A stretch of DNA of 37,598 nucleotides from Oleispira sp963933055. GTDB lineage: Bacteria; Pseudomonadota; Gammaproteobacteria; Pseudomonadales; Oceanobacteraceae. The position numbers and the translations under genes are program-made. Position 1 is the first letter of the stretch; every line of letters begins with the position of its first letter. Of the stretch, positions 7,432 to 16,838 are shown in pieces. The notes under the pieces were generated by a model. The model was not told where the DNA came from. It ran no database searches and was given only the letters and a program-made list of their open reading frames with translations. The stretch is taken from assembly GCA_963933055.1 (NCBI GenBank), contig CAWVSY010000035.1:1-37598 (forward strand), read 5' to 3'.

Positions 7432-9911
7432 TTAAAGCTCATAAGCTTTTCTTTGCGTAGACTTTTTGTCGCTAGACAGGAGGCGTAGTGCATTGCCAAC
7501 AACAATTAATGAACTTATTGACATGCCAATGGCGGCGGCCCAAGGCGGAATAAACCCTGCTGCGGCTAAAGGAAGCGCTAAGATATTATACAGCAATGCC
7601 CAGTAAATATTCTGGCGAATTATTCGATTTGATTTTTTGCCTTTGGTAATGGCATACAGCAACGTAGCTAAGCTGTTATTGGTAATAACCGCATCGGCAT
7701 TTGTTTTGGTCAGATCACTGGCTTGACCAATGGCTACGGCAATATCGGCTCGGGCTAAAGTAGGAACATCGTTAATACCATCTCCCACCATCATTAAACG
7801 TTCGCCTTGTTGCTGCCAAGCAGAAGCGATTTCAAGTTTTTGGGCAGGGCTAAGGCCTTTATGCACATCGGTAATACCGAGTGCTTGTGCTACCGCTTCT
7901 ACTTGCGAGCTTGGATCACCGGTCAGTATAGAAACCTTGATGCCCCAGTGTTTAAGCTGCTTGATGGTATTACCAGCGCCTTGGCGTAGGGTATCTGATA
8001 ATGCAAACCAATAAAGTGGTTGCTGTTCATCGGCGAGTAATAACCATTGGCGATCATCGTCAATAGGGGGGGGGGAGGCTGCTGTGGAAAAGCAAAGTCA
8101 GCACGGCCAATGCGATAGATGCCATCAGCACGTCCCTCAAGGCCGCTTAAATAACCTTTAACGCCTTGAGCACTGACCTGCTCAATATCATCGATGACTA
8201 AATGGCTAGGCGTATCAAAAGCACGGGCTATTGGGTGGTTGCTGTATTGTTCGAGCGAAGCCGCGATTTGCAATGCTTGCTGAGCGCTCAGCGCTATATC
8301 GTTCCCCGCAGGAATGGATTCTTCTAAGCTTAATTCTCCGCGGGTTAGCGTTCCTGTTTTATCAAATACAATGCGATCGATTTGATTTAACCCTTCTAAT
8401 ACGTGACCTTTACTGATCAAAAAGCCTTGTTCTCTTAACGATGCCGTGGCCGCGGTAAGTGCAGTGGGCGTTGCTAATGACAGTGCGCAAGGGCAGGTGA
8501 CGACTAATACGGCGAGAGTGATCCAGAAAGCTTGGCTAGGGTCAATAAACCACCAAGTGATGCCAATGCCGCTGGCAATGATAAGAACGGCTGCAACAAA
8601 GCGAGAGGCCACTTTATCAGCAAAAATCGCGATAGCGGGCTTCTCTTGCTGAGCGCGATCCATTAAACGCATGATCGTATTCAGTTCAGCATCGGCTCCA
8701 GTGGCTGTGACGCGCATTAAAATTTGGCTCTCTACATTGTGGGTGCCGCCAATTAATGGATCACCTTGCGTTTTATCAATCGGTAAATATTCACCCGTTA
8801 ACGCGGCTTCATCAACGGCGCTGATACCGGATTCGACAATGCCGTCGGCCGGAATTTTTTGTCCGGGTTTAATAATTAATAAATCACCCACCTGGATATC
8901 ACTGCTAGGGATAACAATATCCCCTTCGGGGGTTGATTTTGTGGCGACAGAAGGCATTAAATCTAACAAGTTATTGCCTGCTCGCGTCATACGGTGGCGA
9001 GCCCGCATTTCAAAGAAACGACCGGTTAGTAAGAAGAAGGTAAACATACAGACGGAATCAAAATAGATTTCGGGGCCTCGGTTTACCGTGCTCCAAACAC
9101 TGGCGAAATAGGCCAGTAGTATGGCAATGGATACTGGTACATCCATGGTCAGATGGCGGCTTTTTAGATCGCGAATGGCCGCGCTAAAAAAGGGGCGTGC
9201 GCTGTATAAAACAACGACGGTAGCAAACAGCATGGAAGCGGCACGAATAAATACTTCGTATTGAGCCAAAATGCCTCTTAATTCGCCGATGTACAGTGGC
9301 ACGGCTAACATCATGACCTGCATTGTTGCAAAGCCAGCGACGATTAAGCGTCGAAAAGCCGTTTTGCTTTCTTGAACTCTTTGCTGTTCTGCTTGAGTTG
9401 CTGAAAAGGGGTGTGCTTGATAACCCAGTTGATGGATTTCTTCTAAGATTTGAGACAGTTTTATTTCATCGTCTAACCAACGCACCATAAGGCGGTGGGT
9501 CGTCAGATTGAGATTGACGGATAATACGTGTTTAAGTTGGCTTAAGCGGTGTTCAATTAGCCATGCGCAGGCCGCACAACTGATACCTGAGATAACCAGA
9601 ATGGCTTCTGCTTCTACTTTTGATGCTTCATTATGAATACGTTGAACAAAAGATTGCTGAATAGCGGGCTCGTCGTAAAGCATTAATTCGCTGCGTACTT
9701 CATTGTTCGCATTACGCTTTTGCTGCGGCGATACTTCAGGCAAGGCTGTTCTGTGGCGGTAATAATCTTTTAGGCCGCTATCAATAATGGTTTCAGCAAC
9801 GGCTTTGCAGGCAGGGCAACACATTGTTTGCTGCTGGCCATCAATTTCTAAACACCAGCGATTGCCCTCGAGGGCAATCTCACCACAGTGAAAGCATAGA
9901 TTTTGACTCAT
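7432..9911 (-). CDS. ccoI: Copper P-type ATPase CcoI, frameshifted
   Basis: CcoI exports copper across the inner membrane for cbb3 oxidase assembly. From the ATG at 9911 the frame shows an N-terminal cysteine domain (CFHCGE, CCPACKA), an HMA domain with GISCAACAWLIEH, the transmembrane TCPCALSLATP motif and the DKTGTLTRG phosphorylation site. It then goes out of frame at a run of ten G (plus strand 8066-8075) near residue 611. The rest continues in another frame, with IDDDRQWLLLADE, VSILTGDPS, GDGINDVPTLA and the last membrane helices down to 7432. With one more C in the coding strand (or two fewer) the whole reads as about 826 residues, normal for the family. The break is either a sequencing error, a true mutation or phase variation. 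As written, the frame ends soon after the tract and the protein would lack its hinge region. Confidence 0.85.
8066..8075. repeat. Homopolymer G10 tract inside ccoI
   Basis: Ten consecutive G on the plus strand (C in the coding strand) coincide with the ccoI frame break. The protein there reads QQPPPP. Eleven or eight C would restore the frame. Such tracts are known to slip during replication and are also classic sites of sequencing error. Confidence 0.9.
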
Positions 9912-9935
9912 GACTTAAATCTCTGCCACTTGAAT

Positions 9936-10445
9936 TTATTGGCTAAGATTCAGCAGTTTGCCATTTTCGATTAAGGCTTCATCCTTAATCATCCATTCTT
10001 GTTCAGGACTTTGCAGCCACATTTTACGTTTGCCCAAATGGTTCTTATCTGCCAAACCTAAATAGCTGCCATCATCCATCTTTTGCAATAAAACAGTTTC
10101 GTCTTCGGTTTCAAGCGTTGGATGAATGATTTGAAGGCGTAAAAATGATGGATTTTCGTCTAAATAGCCAGCAATGGATGAGCGAACTTCACCATCGTTA
10201 TAAGTGACCGTCGCCGTCAACTGCAGGCGTTTTGCTTTGTTGCGAAATTCACGATTTTCCGTGTACGCCATGCCATCTTTATAATAGCTGTCGCTCACTA
10301 AGGAATCTTTACCGTTAACGGCCAGAGTGACGATGACAACGCCCCAAAGAATAGCAGCAATTGGCACGCCCATAACAAGAAGCATCCAAGGCTCTTTATA
10401 CCAATGTGTAATAGGCTCTTCAGAATTTTTTAGCGGGGAATTCAT
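9936..10445 (-). CDS. ccoH: FixH/CcoH family cbb3 assembly protein
   Basis: The 169-residue protein has one membrane helix (WMLLVMGVPIAAILWGVVIV) after the motif HWYKEPW, followed by VSDSYYKDGMAYT and a periplasmic beta domain. This matches FixH/CcoH, which associates with CcoI and the oxidase during assembly. It lies between ccoG and ccoI on the same strand and ends 24 bp before ccoI begins. A hairpin separates it from ccoG upstream, so it may have its own promoter. Confidence 0.88.
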   Translation of the reverse strand: MNSPLKNSEEPITHWYKEPWMLLVMGVPIAAILWGVVIVTLAVNGKDSLVSDSYYKDGMAYTENREFRNKAKRLQLTATVTYNDGEVRSSIAGYLDENPSFLRLQIIHPTLETEDETVLLQKMDDGSYLGLADKNHLGKRKMWLQSPEQEWMIKDEALIENGKLLNLSQ

Positions 10446-10480
10446 AGCATTCTCGAAATGTGTGGCATGAGGTATATATC

Positions 10481-10510
10481 AAGCTGCCAAGTGTAACCAC
10501 TTGGCAGCTT
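10481..10510. terminator. Perfect 13-bp hairpin between ccoG and ccoH
   Basis: The arms AAGCTGCCAAGTG and CACTTGGCAGCTT are perfectly complementary around a TAAC loop. No long T-run follows on either strand, so it is a weak intrinsic terminator or an RNA processing/stability element in the ccoG-ccoH gap. Confidence 0.6.
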
Positions 10511-10562
10511 TGGCGCTAGTATAGTTGCGTAAAGATACGCGAGTCGCACACCGGGTTAACGA

Positions 10563-11966
10563 TTAATTAAGCGGCGCAATAAAACGGCTTTCTTCACGTG
10601 CAATCTCTGACCCAGTTGCGGCCTCTGTCACTACAAACTCGATGTTTGTTTTACTGACGCTAAGATTTGCAGGGTCCATTTCGATATTGATCGGGAAAGA
10701 ACGCATCTTATTACTTTGCAGCGTTACGGTGGCTGGCATATCCGTAATAACGTTTTCTAAACCTTCAATTTTGATATTGTAGCTCAGCTCACCCTGAGAC
10801 ATATTCATCAATTTTAAGGTGTACGTATTTTGCACGGTATCGTTTGCGGTTACTTGGTATAAAGCACCACGATCGCGGATGATATCCAGTTCAAACGCCG
10901 TGCGAGAAACCATTGAATAGACTAAGCCTGAAATCATTAAGCCTAATACTAGGGCGTAGCCAACAAGGCGAGGGCGAATGAAGTGCGTCGTACCACCTTC
11001 TAATTCATGCTCAGTGGTATAGCGTACTAACCCAGGCTCGTAGCCCATTTTATCCATGATTGAATCACATGCATCAACGCACAAGGCACAGCCAATACAC
11101 TGATATTGCAAACCATCACGAATATCGATGCCGGTAGGGCATACTTGCACGCATAAAGAACAATCGATACAGTCGCCTAAACCTTCAGCTTGAGGATCAA
11201 TGCCCTTTTTTCGAGCTCCGCGGCCTTTTTCGCCTTCACCGCGTTTCTCATCATACGAAACAATCAAGGTGTCTTTGTCAAACATCACTGACTGAAAGCG
11301 GGCATACGGGCACATGTGAATACAGACTTGCTCACGCAACCAGCCGGCATTCAGGTAAGTGGCTAGGGTGAAAAAGCCAATCCAGAACGCTTCCCAGCTA
11401 TTCAAATTAAACGTTAATAAATTGGATACAAGTTCACGAACAGGGGAGAAATAACTAACAAAGGTAATCCCTGTTGCAAGTGCTAATAATAGCCACAAAA
11501 TATGTTTAGCCCCACGGCGTAAAAATTTTTCTAAGCCCATTGGCGCTTTGTCCATTTTCATGCGCTTATTACGTGAGCCTTCCGTTTTCTCTTCAATCCA
11601 CATGAAAACAAAAGACCAAGAAGATTGCGGGCAGGTATAACCGCACCAGATGCGTCCGGCAAGGTTGGTAATGGTGAATAAACCATACGCAGCGATGATC
11701 AGTAGGCCTGATAATAAGAAGAAATCTTGCGGCCAAAAAGTAATGCCAAAAATATGGAATTGGCGGGCAGGTAAATCAAATAAAACAGCTTGTCTATCAC
11801 CCCAAGTTAACCAAGAAGTTGCAAAGAATAATGCCATTAAGCCCCAAAGACTATAAGAGCGAATCTTTTGAAAGAAACCGTGTACTTCGCGTACTTGAAT
11901 CTTCTCTCTAGCAACATATAGAGACTTTTCTTCGGGAGTTACATTTTTAACCGGTATCTTGCTCAT
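10563..11966 (-). CDS. ccoG: Cytochrome c oxidase accessory protein CcoG
   Basis: The 467-residue membrane ferredoxin-like protein has several N-terminal helices, CGYTCPQSSW, and two [4Fe-4S] ferredoxin motifs (CIDCSLCVQVCP and CIGCALCVDACD). The C-terminal part is an Ig-like periplasmic domain. CcoG reduces Cu(II) to Cu(I) for delivery to the cbb3 oxidase. It follows ccoP on the same strand, but a strong palindromic terminator lies between them, so it may be expressed at a lower level or from its own promoter. Confidence 0.94.
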   Translation of the reverse strand: MSKIPVKNVTPEEKSLYVAREKIQVREVHGFFQKIRSYSLWGLMALFFATSWLTWGDRQAVLFDLPARQFHIFGITFWPQDFFLLSGLLIIAAYGLFTITNLAGRIWCGYTCPQSSWSFVFMWIEEKTEGSRNKRMKMDKAPMGLEKFLRRGAKHILWLLLALATGITFVSYFSPVRELVSNLLTFNLNSWEAFWIGFFTLATYLNAGWLREQVCIHMCPYARFQSVMFDKDTLIVSYDEKRGEGEKGRGARKKGIDPQAEGLGDCIDCSLCVQVCPTGIDIRDGLQYQCIGCALCVDACDSIMDKMGYEPGLVRYTTEHELEGGTTHFIRPRLVGYALVLGLMISGLVYSMVSRTAFELDIIRDRGALYQVTANDTVQNTYTLKLMNMSQGELSYNIKIEGLENVITDMPATVTLQSNKMRSFPINIEMDPANLSVSKTNIEFVVTEAATGSEIAREESRFIAPLN

Positions 11967-12041
11967 CGTGCACAGGCCTTAGTGGTGGGAGTAAAACTAT
12001 ATAACTGCTGGATTATAAAGCGCGATGTGAAACTCGCAAAC

Positions 12042-12070
12042 AAAAAAAGCGACCCTAGGGTCGCTTTTCT
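12042..12070. terminator. Bidirectional terminator after ccoNOQP
   Basis: The palindrome GCGACCCTAGGGTCGC is flanked by A-run and T-run on both strands (AAAAAAA before, TTTTCTTT after). That is a canonical intrinsic terminator shape. It lies just past the ccoP stop and before ccoG. Confidence 0.85.
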
Positions 12071-12110
12071 TTAAATACTTGAGCTAGCTCAAGATTTACT
12101 AAGTGTTTGA

Positions 12111-13049
12111 TTACTTAGCGTCTTCTTTGTGTGACAAAGAGTATACATAAGCTGACAGCACATGAATCTGTTCTTTAGAGAAACGTTCTCCTTGAGCAGG
12201 CATCATGCCGTTACGACCATGGCGGATTGTAAATGCAATCTGCTTAGTCGATCCACCGTATAACCAAACTTTATCCGTTAGGTTTGGTGCGCCTAGCATT
12301 TGATTGCCTTTCGCATCAACACCGTGACATGCAGTACATGCTTGGGCGAAAACGCCTGCGCCTGCTTCTGCTAGCGCTGCGTCATGCTTAAGGTCAGACA
12401 AGCTACGAACATACTGTACAGTCTGATCGATTTGCTCGTCAGTCATTGAAGGCATTACACCTTTTGCTGGCATCATACCGTTACGACCATAAGTAATGGT
12501 TTTAACGATATCTTCAGGCGTTCCACCGTATAACCAATCATTATCGGTTAAGTTAGGGAAGCCGTTAGAGCCTTTTGCGGTTGAACCGTGACATACAGAA
12601 CAGTTGCTCGCAAAGATGCGTTGACCTGTTTGTAATGCCGCTTCATTTTTAATCAGTTCAACAATCGGTGTAGCGGCATATTCAGCATAAAGTGGAGCAA
12701 TTTCGATATCGAATTGCTGAACTTCATTTTCCCATTGAGCTGTTTGGCTCCATGGTACTTGCTTGCCATCAACTTCTACTGTTAAGAAACCATTCATGTT
12801 GCCCAAGCCGTAAGCTGCGATGTAGCCAACAGCAAAAACGATGGTTGCCCAGAACATCATTACCCACCAGCGAGGCAGTGGATTATCAAGTTCTTGAATA
12901 CCATCGTATTCATGACCCGTTGTTTCGTCAGTTTCTTCATTATGAACCTGAGTTTTGCTGCTGTATTGAATCAGCAAGCCACAGGCGATTAGGGTGCCAA
13001 AGACAATGGCAAATACCCAAAAGTTCCAAAATGTACTTAAAGCACTCAT
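12111..13049 (-). CDS. ccoP: cbb3 oxidase diheme subunit CcoP
   Basis: The 312-residue membrane-anchored diheme cytochrome c has two CxxCH sites, CSVCHG and CTACHG, each followed by a GxxxMMP ligand segment (GRNGMMPA occurs twice). Two membrane segments lie near the N-terminus. CcoP passes electrons from cytochrome c to CcoO and CcoN. It starts 4 bp after the ccoQ stop and is the last gene of ccoNOQP. Confidence 0.96.
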   Translation of the reverse strand: MSALSTFWNFWVFAIVFGTLIACGLLIQYSSKTQVHNEETDETTGHEYDGIQELDNPLPRWWVMMFWATIVFAVGYIAAYGLGNMNGFLTVEVDGKQVPWSQTAQWENEVQQFDIEIAPLYAEYAATPIVELIKNEAALQTGQRIFASNCSVCHGSTAKGSNGFPNLTDNDWLYGGTPEDIVKTITYGRNGMMPAKGVMPSMTDEQIDQTVQYVRSLSDLKHDAALAEAGAGVFAQACTACHGVDAKGNQMLGAPNLTDKVWLYGGSTKQIAFTIRHGRNGMMPAQGERFSKEQIHVLSAYVYSLSHKEDAK

Positions 13050-13053
13050 ATTT

Positions 13054-13266
13054 TTACTCCGTACCTTTATCGTCGTGCGTTTTTTTTGTTTCTACACTGT
13101 TATCAGTACTTTCTTTGTCTGACGAGTCGTTATCTTCTTTGAAAGGAATCATCCCATCATCCTCGAAACGACCTTTGCGGCGTGAGCTATAAGCCCACGC
13201 AACAATGCACAAGAAAGCAAACAGTGCGAAAACAGTGCCTAAACCACGTATGACGTTAATATCCAT
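13054..13266 (-). CDS. ccoQ: cbb3 oxidase small subunit CcoQ
   Basis: This is a 70-residue protein with one membrane helix (GTVFALFAFLCIVAWAYS), then RRKGRFEDDGMIPF and a highly charged tail. That pattern is typical of CcoQ, which stabilises the cbb3 complex. It sits in the standard ccoO-ccoQ-ccoP position with gaps of only 3-4 bp on both sides. Confidence 0.93.
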   Translation of the reverse strand: MDINVIRGLGTVFALFAFLCIVAWAYSSRRKGRFEDDGMIPFKEDNDSSDKESTDNSVETKKTHDDKGTE

Positions 13267-13269
13267 GGG

Positions 13270-13878
13270 TTATTGCTTATCTTTCATGACGGTGCCTAAT
13301 TGCTGTAAATACGCAACTAAAGCTTCAATTTCACGAACGCCATCTACAGCCGCTTTTGCACCTTCGATGTCAGCATCAGTGTAAGGAACCCCTACAATGC
13401 GTAATGCTTTCATTTTCTTAGGTGTATCACGACCATCAACAGTATCTTCAAATAACCATGGGTAAGAAGGCATAATTGACTCAGGTACTACATCACGAGG
13501 ATTGTACAAGTGAGCACGATGCCATTCGTTTGAGTAGCGACCACCAACACGCGCTAGATCTGGACCCGTACGCTTAGAACCCCAAAGGAATGGATGCTCA
13601 TAAACATGTTCGCCAGAACGAGTATAGGTACCGTAACGCTCGGTTTCAGCACGGAATGGGCGAATCATTTGCGTATGGCATACTGCGCAGCCTTCACGCA
13701 TGTAAATGTCACGGCCTTCAAGTTGAACAGCATTTAAAGGTTCAAGACCTTCAACTGGCTCGTTCGTATTATCATCCCAAAAAAGAGGAACGATTTCAGC
13801 CAAACCACCCCAAGCAATAGCGATGACGATCAAAACGATCATCAAGCCAATATTTTTTTCAATAATGTCATGATTCAT
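13270..13878 (-). CDS. ccoO: cbb3 oxidase monoheme subunit CcoO
   Basis: The 202-residue subunit has one N-terminal membrane helix and a single heme c site in EGCAVCHTQMIRPF, followed by GPDLARVGGRYSNEWH and VPESIMPSYPWLF, all diagnostic of CcoO. It transfers electrons to the CcoN catalytic centre. It starts 14 bp after ccoN ends. Confidence 0.96.
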   Translation of the reverse strand: MNHDIIEKNIGLMIVLIVIAIAWGGLAEIVPLFWDDNTNEPVEGLEPLNAVQLEGRDIYMREGCAVCHTQMIRPFRAETERYGTYTRSGEHVYEHPFLWGSKRTGPDLARVGGRYSNEWHRAHLYNPRDVVPESIMPSYPWLFEDTVDGRDTPKKMKALRIVGVPYTDADIEGAKAAVDGVREIEALVAYLQQLGTVMKDKQ

Positions 13879-13892
13879 ATCAGCAGAACTCC

Positions 13893-15317
13893 TTATGCTT
13901 GAACTGCAGCGGCAGCTTTTTTGCTGTCACTAACAGTGCGGTAAACGTTATAGGCCATGATCAACATGCCAATTAGGAATAATGCGCCACCGATAGTACG
14001 AACCACATAACCAGGGTGTGATGCTTCAACAGACTCGATGAACGAGTAAGTTAATGTACCGTCAGCATTTACTGCACGCCACATCAAACCTTGCATAATA
14101 CCGTTAACCCAAAGCGCCGCAATGTACAAAACAGTACCAATTGTTGCTAACCAGAAGTGAGTATTAATCAATTTAGTTGAATACATGTCGCCTGACTTAC
14201 GGCCAAACATAACAGGAATCAAGTGGTACATTGCACCAATTGTAACCATGGCAACCCAACCTAACGCACCCGAGTGAACGTGACCAATAGTCCAGTCAGT
14301 ATTGTGCGATAATGCGTTTACCGTTTTGATCGACATCATTGGGCCTTCGAAGGTAGACATACCGTAGAAAGACAAAGAAACAACCAAGAAACGCAAGATA
14401 GGATCGGTACGCAATTTGTGCCATGCGCCAGATAACGTCATCATACCGTTGATCATACCACCCCAAGAAGGCGCTAATAGAACCAAAGACATAACCATAC
14501 CGGCAGTTTGTGCCCAATCTGGAAGTGCAGAATAGTGCAAGTGGTGAGCACCCGCCCAAACGTATAGAGAAATCAACGCCCAGAAGTGAACAATAGATAA
14601 GCGGTATGAATAAACAGGACGCTCAGCTTGTTTAGGAACGAAGTAGTACATGATGCCTAAGAAGCCTGCTGTTAAGAAGAAACCAACAGCGTTATGTCCG
14701 TACCACCACTGAACCATCGCATCGACAGTACCAGCATAGACAGAATATGACTTAGTAAGAGTAACTGGAATTGCTAGGTTGTTACCAATGTGCAAAACAG
14801 CGATCATAATCATGAACGCGGCAAAGAACCAGTTCGCAACATAAATGTGCGGCTCTTTACGCTTCATAATTGTACCGATGAAGTTTACGCAATAAGCAAC
14901 CCAAACGATGGTGATCAAAAGATCGATCGGCCATTCGAGTTCAGCGTATTCTTTTGTAGAGGTTAAGCCCATTGGTAGCGTAATAGCGGCCAATACAATG
15001 ACTAAATTCCAACCCCAAAAAGTGAACGACGCTAACGTGTCAGAAAACAAAGGCGTCTGACAAGTGCGTTGAACAATATAGTATGAAGTTGCAAATAGTG
15101 CAGAACCACCAAAAGCAAAAATTACCGCATTAGTATGCAGTGGGCGTAGGCGTCCAAAAGACAGCCAAGGTGTATCAAAGTTTAGTGCAGGCCAAGCAAG
15201 TTGGGCAGCAATAAGTACTCCGACGGACATTCCGACGATGCCCCAAACTACAGTCATAATGGCAAATTGTCTTACCACTTTGTAGTTATATACGGGGTGA
15301 TCAAATGCAGTGCTCAT
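13893..15317 (-). CDS. ccoN: cbb3 oxidase catalytic subunit CcoN
   Basis: The 474-residue subunit has about 12 membrane helices and histidine motifs for the two hemes and CuB: RPLHTNAVIFAFGGS, GHNAVGFFLTAGFLG, HHLHYSALPDW and IGHVHSGALGW. It reduces O2 to water with high affinity. I chose MSTAFDHPVYNYK at 15317 because GGAATC lies just upstream and the length fits the family. The frame is open to 15395 without a convincing ribosome site. It is the first gene of the ccoNOQP operon. Confidence 0.96.
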   Translation of the reverse strand: MSTAFDHPVYNYKVVRQFAIMTVVWGIVGMSVGVLIAAQLAWPALNFDTPWLSFGRLRPLHTNAVIFAFGGSALFATSYYIVQRTCQTPLFSDTLASFTFWGWNLVIVLAAITLPMGLTSTKEYAELEWPIDLLITIVWVAYCVNFIGTIMKRKEPHIYVANWFFAAFMIMIAVLHIGNNLAIPVTLTKSYSVYAGTVDAMVQWWYGHNAVGFFLTAGFLGIMYYFVPKQAERPVYSYRLSIVHFWALISLYVWAGAHHLHYSALPDWAQTAGMVMSLVLLAPSWGGMINGMMTLSGAWHKLRTDPILRFLVVSLSFYGMSTFEGPMMSIKTVNALSHNTDWTIGHVHSGALGWVAMVTIGAMYHLIPVMFGRKSGDMYSTKLINTHFWLATIGTVLYIAALWVNGIMQGLMWRAVNADGTLTYSFIESVEASHPGYVVRTIGGALFLIGMLIMAYNVYRTVSDSKKAAAAVQA

Positions 15318-15632
15318 GATCAGATTCCATTTAACAGCGAGGATTGAGGGGTTAAAAAACGGCGCAATTATGATCTTTCGTACACAACTTTGCAAACGAA
15401 GGATGATAAAACGCTGAACTAAAACAATAGCTTAGTGCATAAGTTTTGGTTCTAGGTCAATTAATGAACATATTATTGAGAGAACTTCACCGAACGACCC
15501 TGTGCCAGTAAATTCAAATGTGCCAAAAATCACCTTAGTTATGAATAATAGAAGGCTTTGCCAAGGTTTTCTTGATCTAAGACAATTTTTGATTGTTAAT
15601 TGCCGTAATTGATCTAATTAAGAGTAAATTGA
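15318..15632. promoter_or_regulatory. Divergent upstream region of ccoN
   Basis: This 315-bp AT-rich stretch without a gene must hold the ccoNOQP promoter and the promoter of the plus-strand hydrolase. A candidate Fnr/Anr site lies at 15572-15585: read on the minus strand it is TTGTC-TTAG-ATCAA, 8 of 10 matches to TTGAT-N4-ATCAA. It is about 255 bp from the ccoN start, which is farther than usual, so its target is uncertain. Confidence 0.4.
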
Positions 15633-16307
15633 GTGGAACTTATACAAACTGGCCCCATGAATGGCCCTGTTTACGTGCTTGCCCATGGCGCAGGTGCTGA
15701 TATGAATTCTGAATTCATCACGCACGTTGCCGAAAAGTTGGCTGAAAAAGGCGTGAGAGTCGTGCGCTTCAATTTTCCTTATATGATTAAGCGGGCCGAA
15801 GATGGCAAGCGTCGTCCGCCAGATCGTGCGCCTAAATTACTGGCCGCTTATCAGGAAGTGATTGAACAGCTGAATTGTCCTGTGGTTATCGGGGGGAAAT
15901 CCATGGGAGGCCGAATGTCGTCAATGTTATTGGCAGGCAATGCTTTGCGAGAGGCAAGCGAGCGCTTGCCAATATTAGGCAGTGCGTGCTTAGGCTTCCC
16001 TTTTCATGCGCCAGGAAAAGATCCTAAAGATCGCTTAGACCATTTAAAAGCACTCACTGAGCCTCTGCTAATCATACAAGGCACTCGAGATACTATGGGC
16101 TACCAAGAAGAAGTTGAGGGGTATCGCGGATCAGGACGTATAAATCCATCCATAACGTTGAGTTGGCTAGAAGATGGCAACCATGACCTGAAGCCCAGAA
16201 AGGCCTCAGGCTTCAGTCACCAGCAGCATATTGAAAATGCGATTCAGCAAGTGGCTGGTTTTGTACTGAAATTACATCAAACGCATACTAGGCGGTCAGA
16301 ACAGTAA
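15633..16307 (+). CDS. Alpha/beta hydrolase, KANL3/Tex30-like
   Basis: The 224-residue cytoplasmic alpha/beta hydrolase has VLAHGAGADMNS near the N-terminus, a nucleophile elbow GGKSMGGRM (Ser90) and a C-terminal DGNHDLKPRK holding the catalytic histidine. This is the KANL3/Tex30 (alpha/beta hydrolase family of dienelactone-hydrolase type) pattern; the substrate is unknown. The start is GTG with AAGAG upstream. An ATG at 15657 is the alternative but would cut into the first strand. It overlaps the 3' end of the convergent ABM gene by about 20 bp. Confidence 0.82.
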   Translation: MELIQTGPMNGPVYVLAHGAGADMNSEFITHVAEKLAEKGVRVVRFNFPYMIKRAEDGKRRPPDRAPKLLAAYQEVIEQLNCPVVIGGKSMGGRMSSMLLAGNALREASERLPILGSACLGFPFHAPGKDPKDRLDHLKALTEPLLIIQGTRDTMGYQEEVEGYRGSGRINPSITLSWLEDGNHDLKPRKASGFSHQQHIENAIQQVAGFVLKLHQTHTRRSEQ

Positions 16308-16569
16308 TTTTCTCTTGGCGCTCTAAGATAGGCTGAATAGCGGCAATGACTTTACGTCGCTCTTCTGATCCTTGCCATTTTTGCCAAGCAACAAGGCTGA
16401 TCCAATTGGTAATGATAACTCGGTGGTTTTCATCGACGGCATCCTTGAAATTGGCGCCAGACATGTAGCCAGGAGCTTCTAAGATGGCACGAAGCGTATC
16501 TTTAATTGCGGCGTCGTAAGTAGATTCCATGCCAAGAGCAATTTTGCGCTCTATAATTACCTTAATCAT
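16288..16569 (-). CDS. ABM-domain (antibiotic biosynthesis monooxygenase-like) protein
   Basis: The 93-residue small ferredoxin-fold protein begins MIKVIIERKIALGMESTYD. The segment ITNWISLVAWQKWQGSEERR is the typical W-xx-W-xxS ending of ABM-domain proteins. These act as small oxygenases or unknown stress proteins; no specific role can be given. It is convergent with, and overlaps, the hydrolase gene. Confidence 0.8.
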   Translation of the reverse strand: MIKVIIERKIALGMESTYDAAIKDTLRAILEAPGYMSGANFKDAVDENHRVIITNWISLVAWQKWQGSEERRKVIAAIQPILERQEKITVLTA

Positions 16570-16838
16570 TGTCCTACCTTAGTGAAAAATTATTATATAA
16601 AAAGATGTCATCCCTATGGTATAGGGGTTGGGGATAAAATTTCAATCGTTTAGTCAATAATATTGGCTTTATGGCGTAAAAAACAGCCCAATATACGTGT
16701 TATAAAATGGTAATCATTTAGCGGTTTAGTAGTGACTATGACATAGGCCAATAACCGGGCCTGTATATTGATCTCACGCTAGGATTTCTGAGTAAACATC
16801 TGTATGCTGGCGACAAATATTAATGAGGCTTAGTTTAT

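Noticed and set aside
12692..13192. A 166-codon frame antisense to ccoP and ccoQ
   Set aside because: It lies fully within strongly supported genes on the other strand and its composition reflects their codons.
15430..15470. TTGGTTCTAGGTCAA as an Fnr box upstream of ccoN
   Set aside because: The half-sites are poor and the central spacing is 5 where Fnr needs 4.
16605..16635. Hairpin CCCTA-TGGT-ATAGGG upstream of the ABM gene
   Set aside because: The stem is short, lies upstream of a gene with no T-run, and no clear role is apparent.
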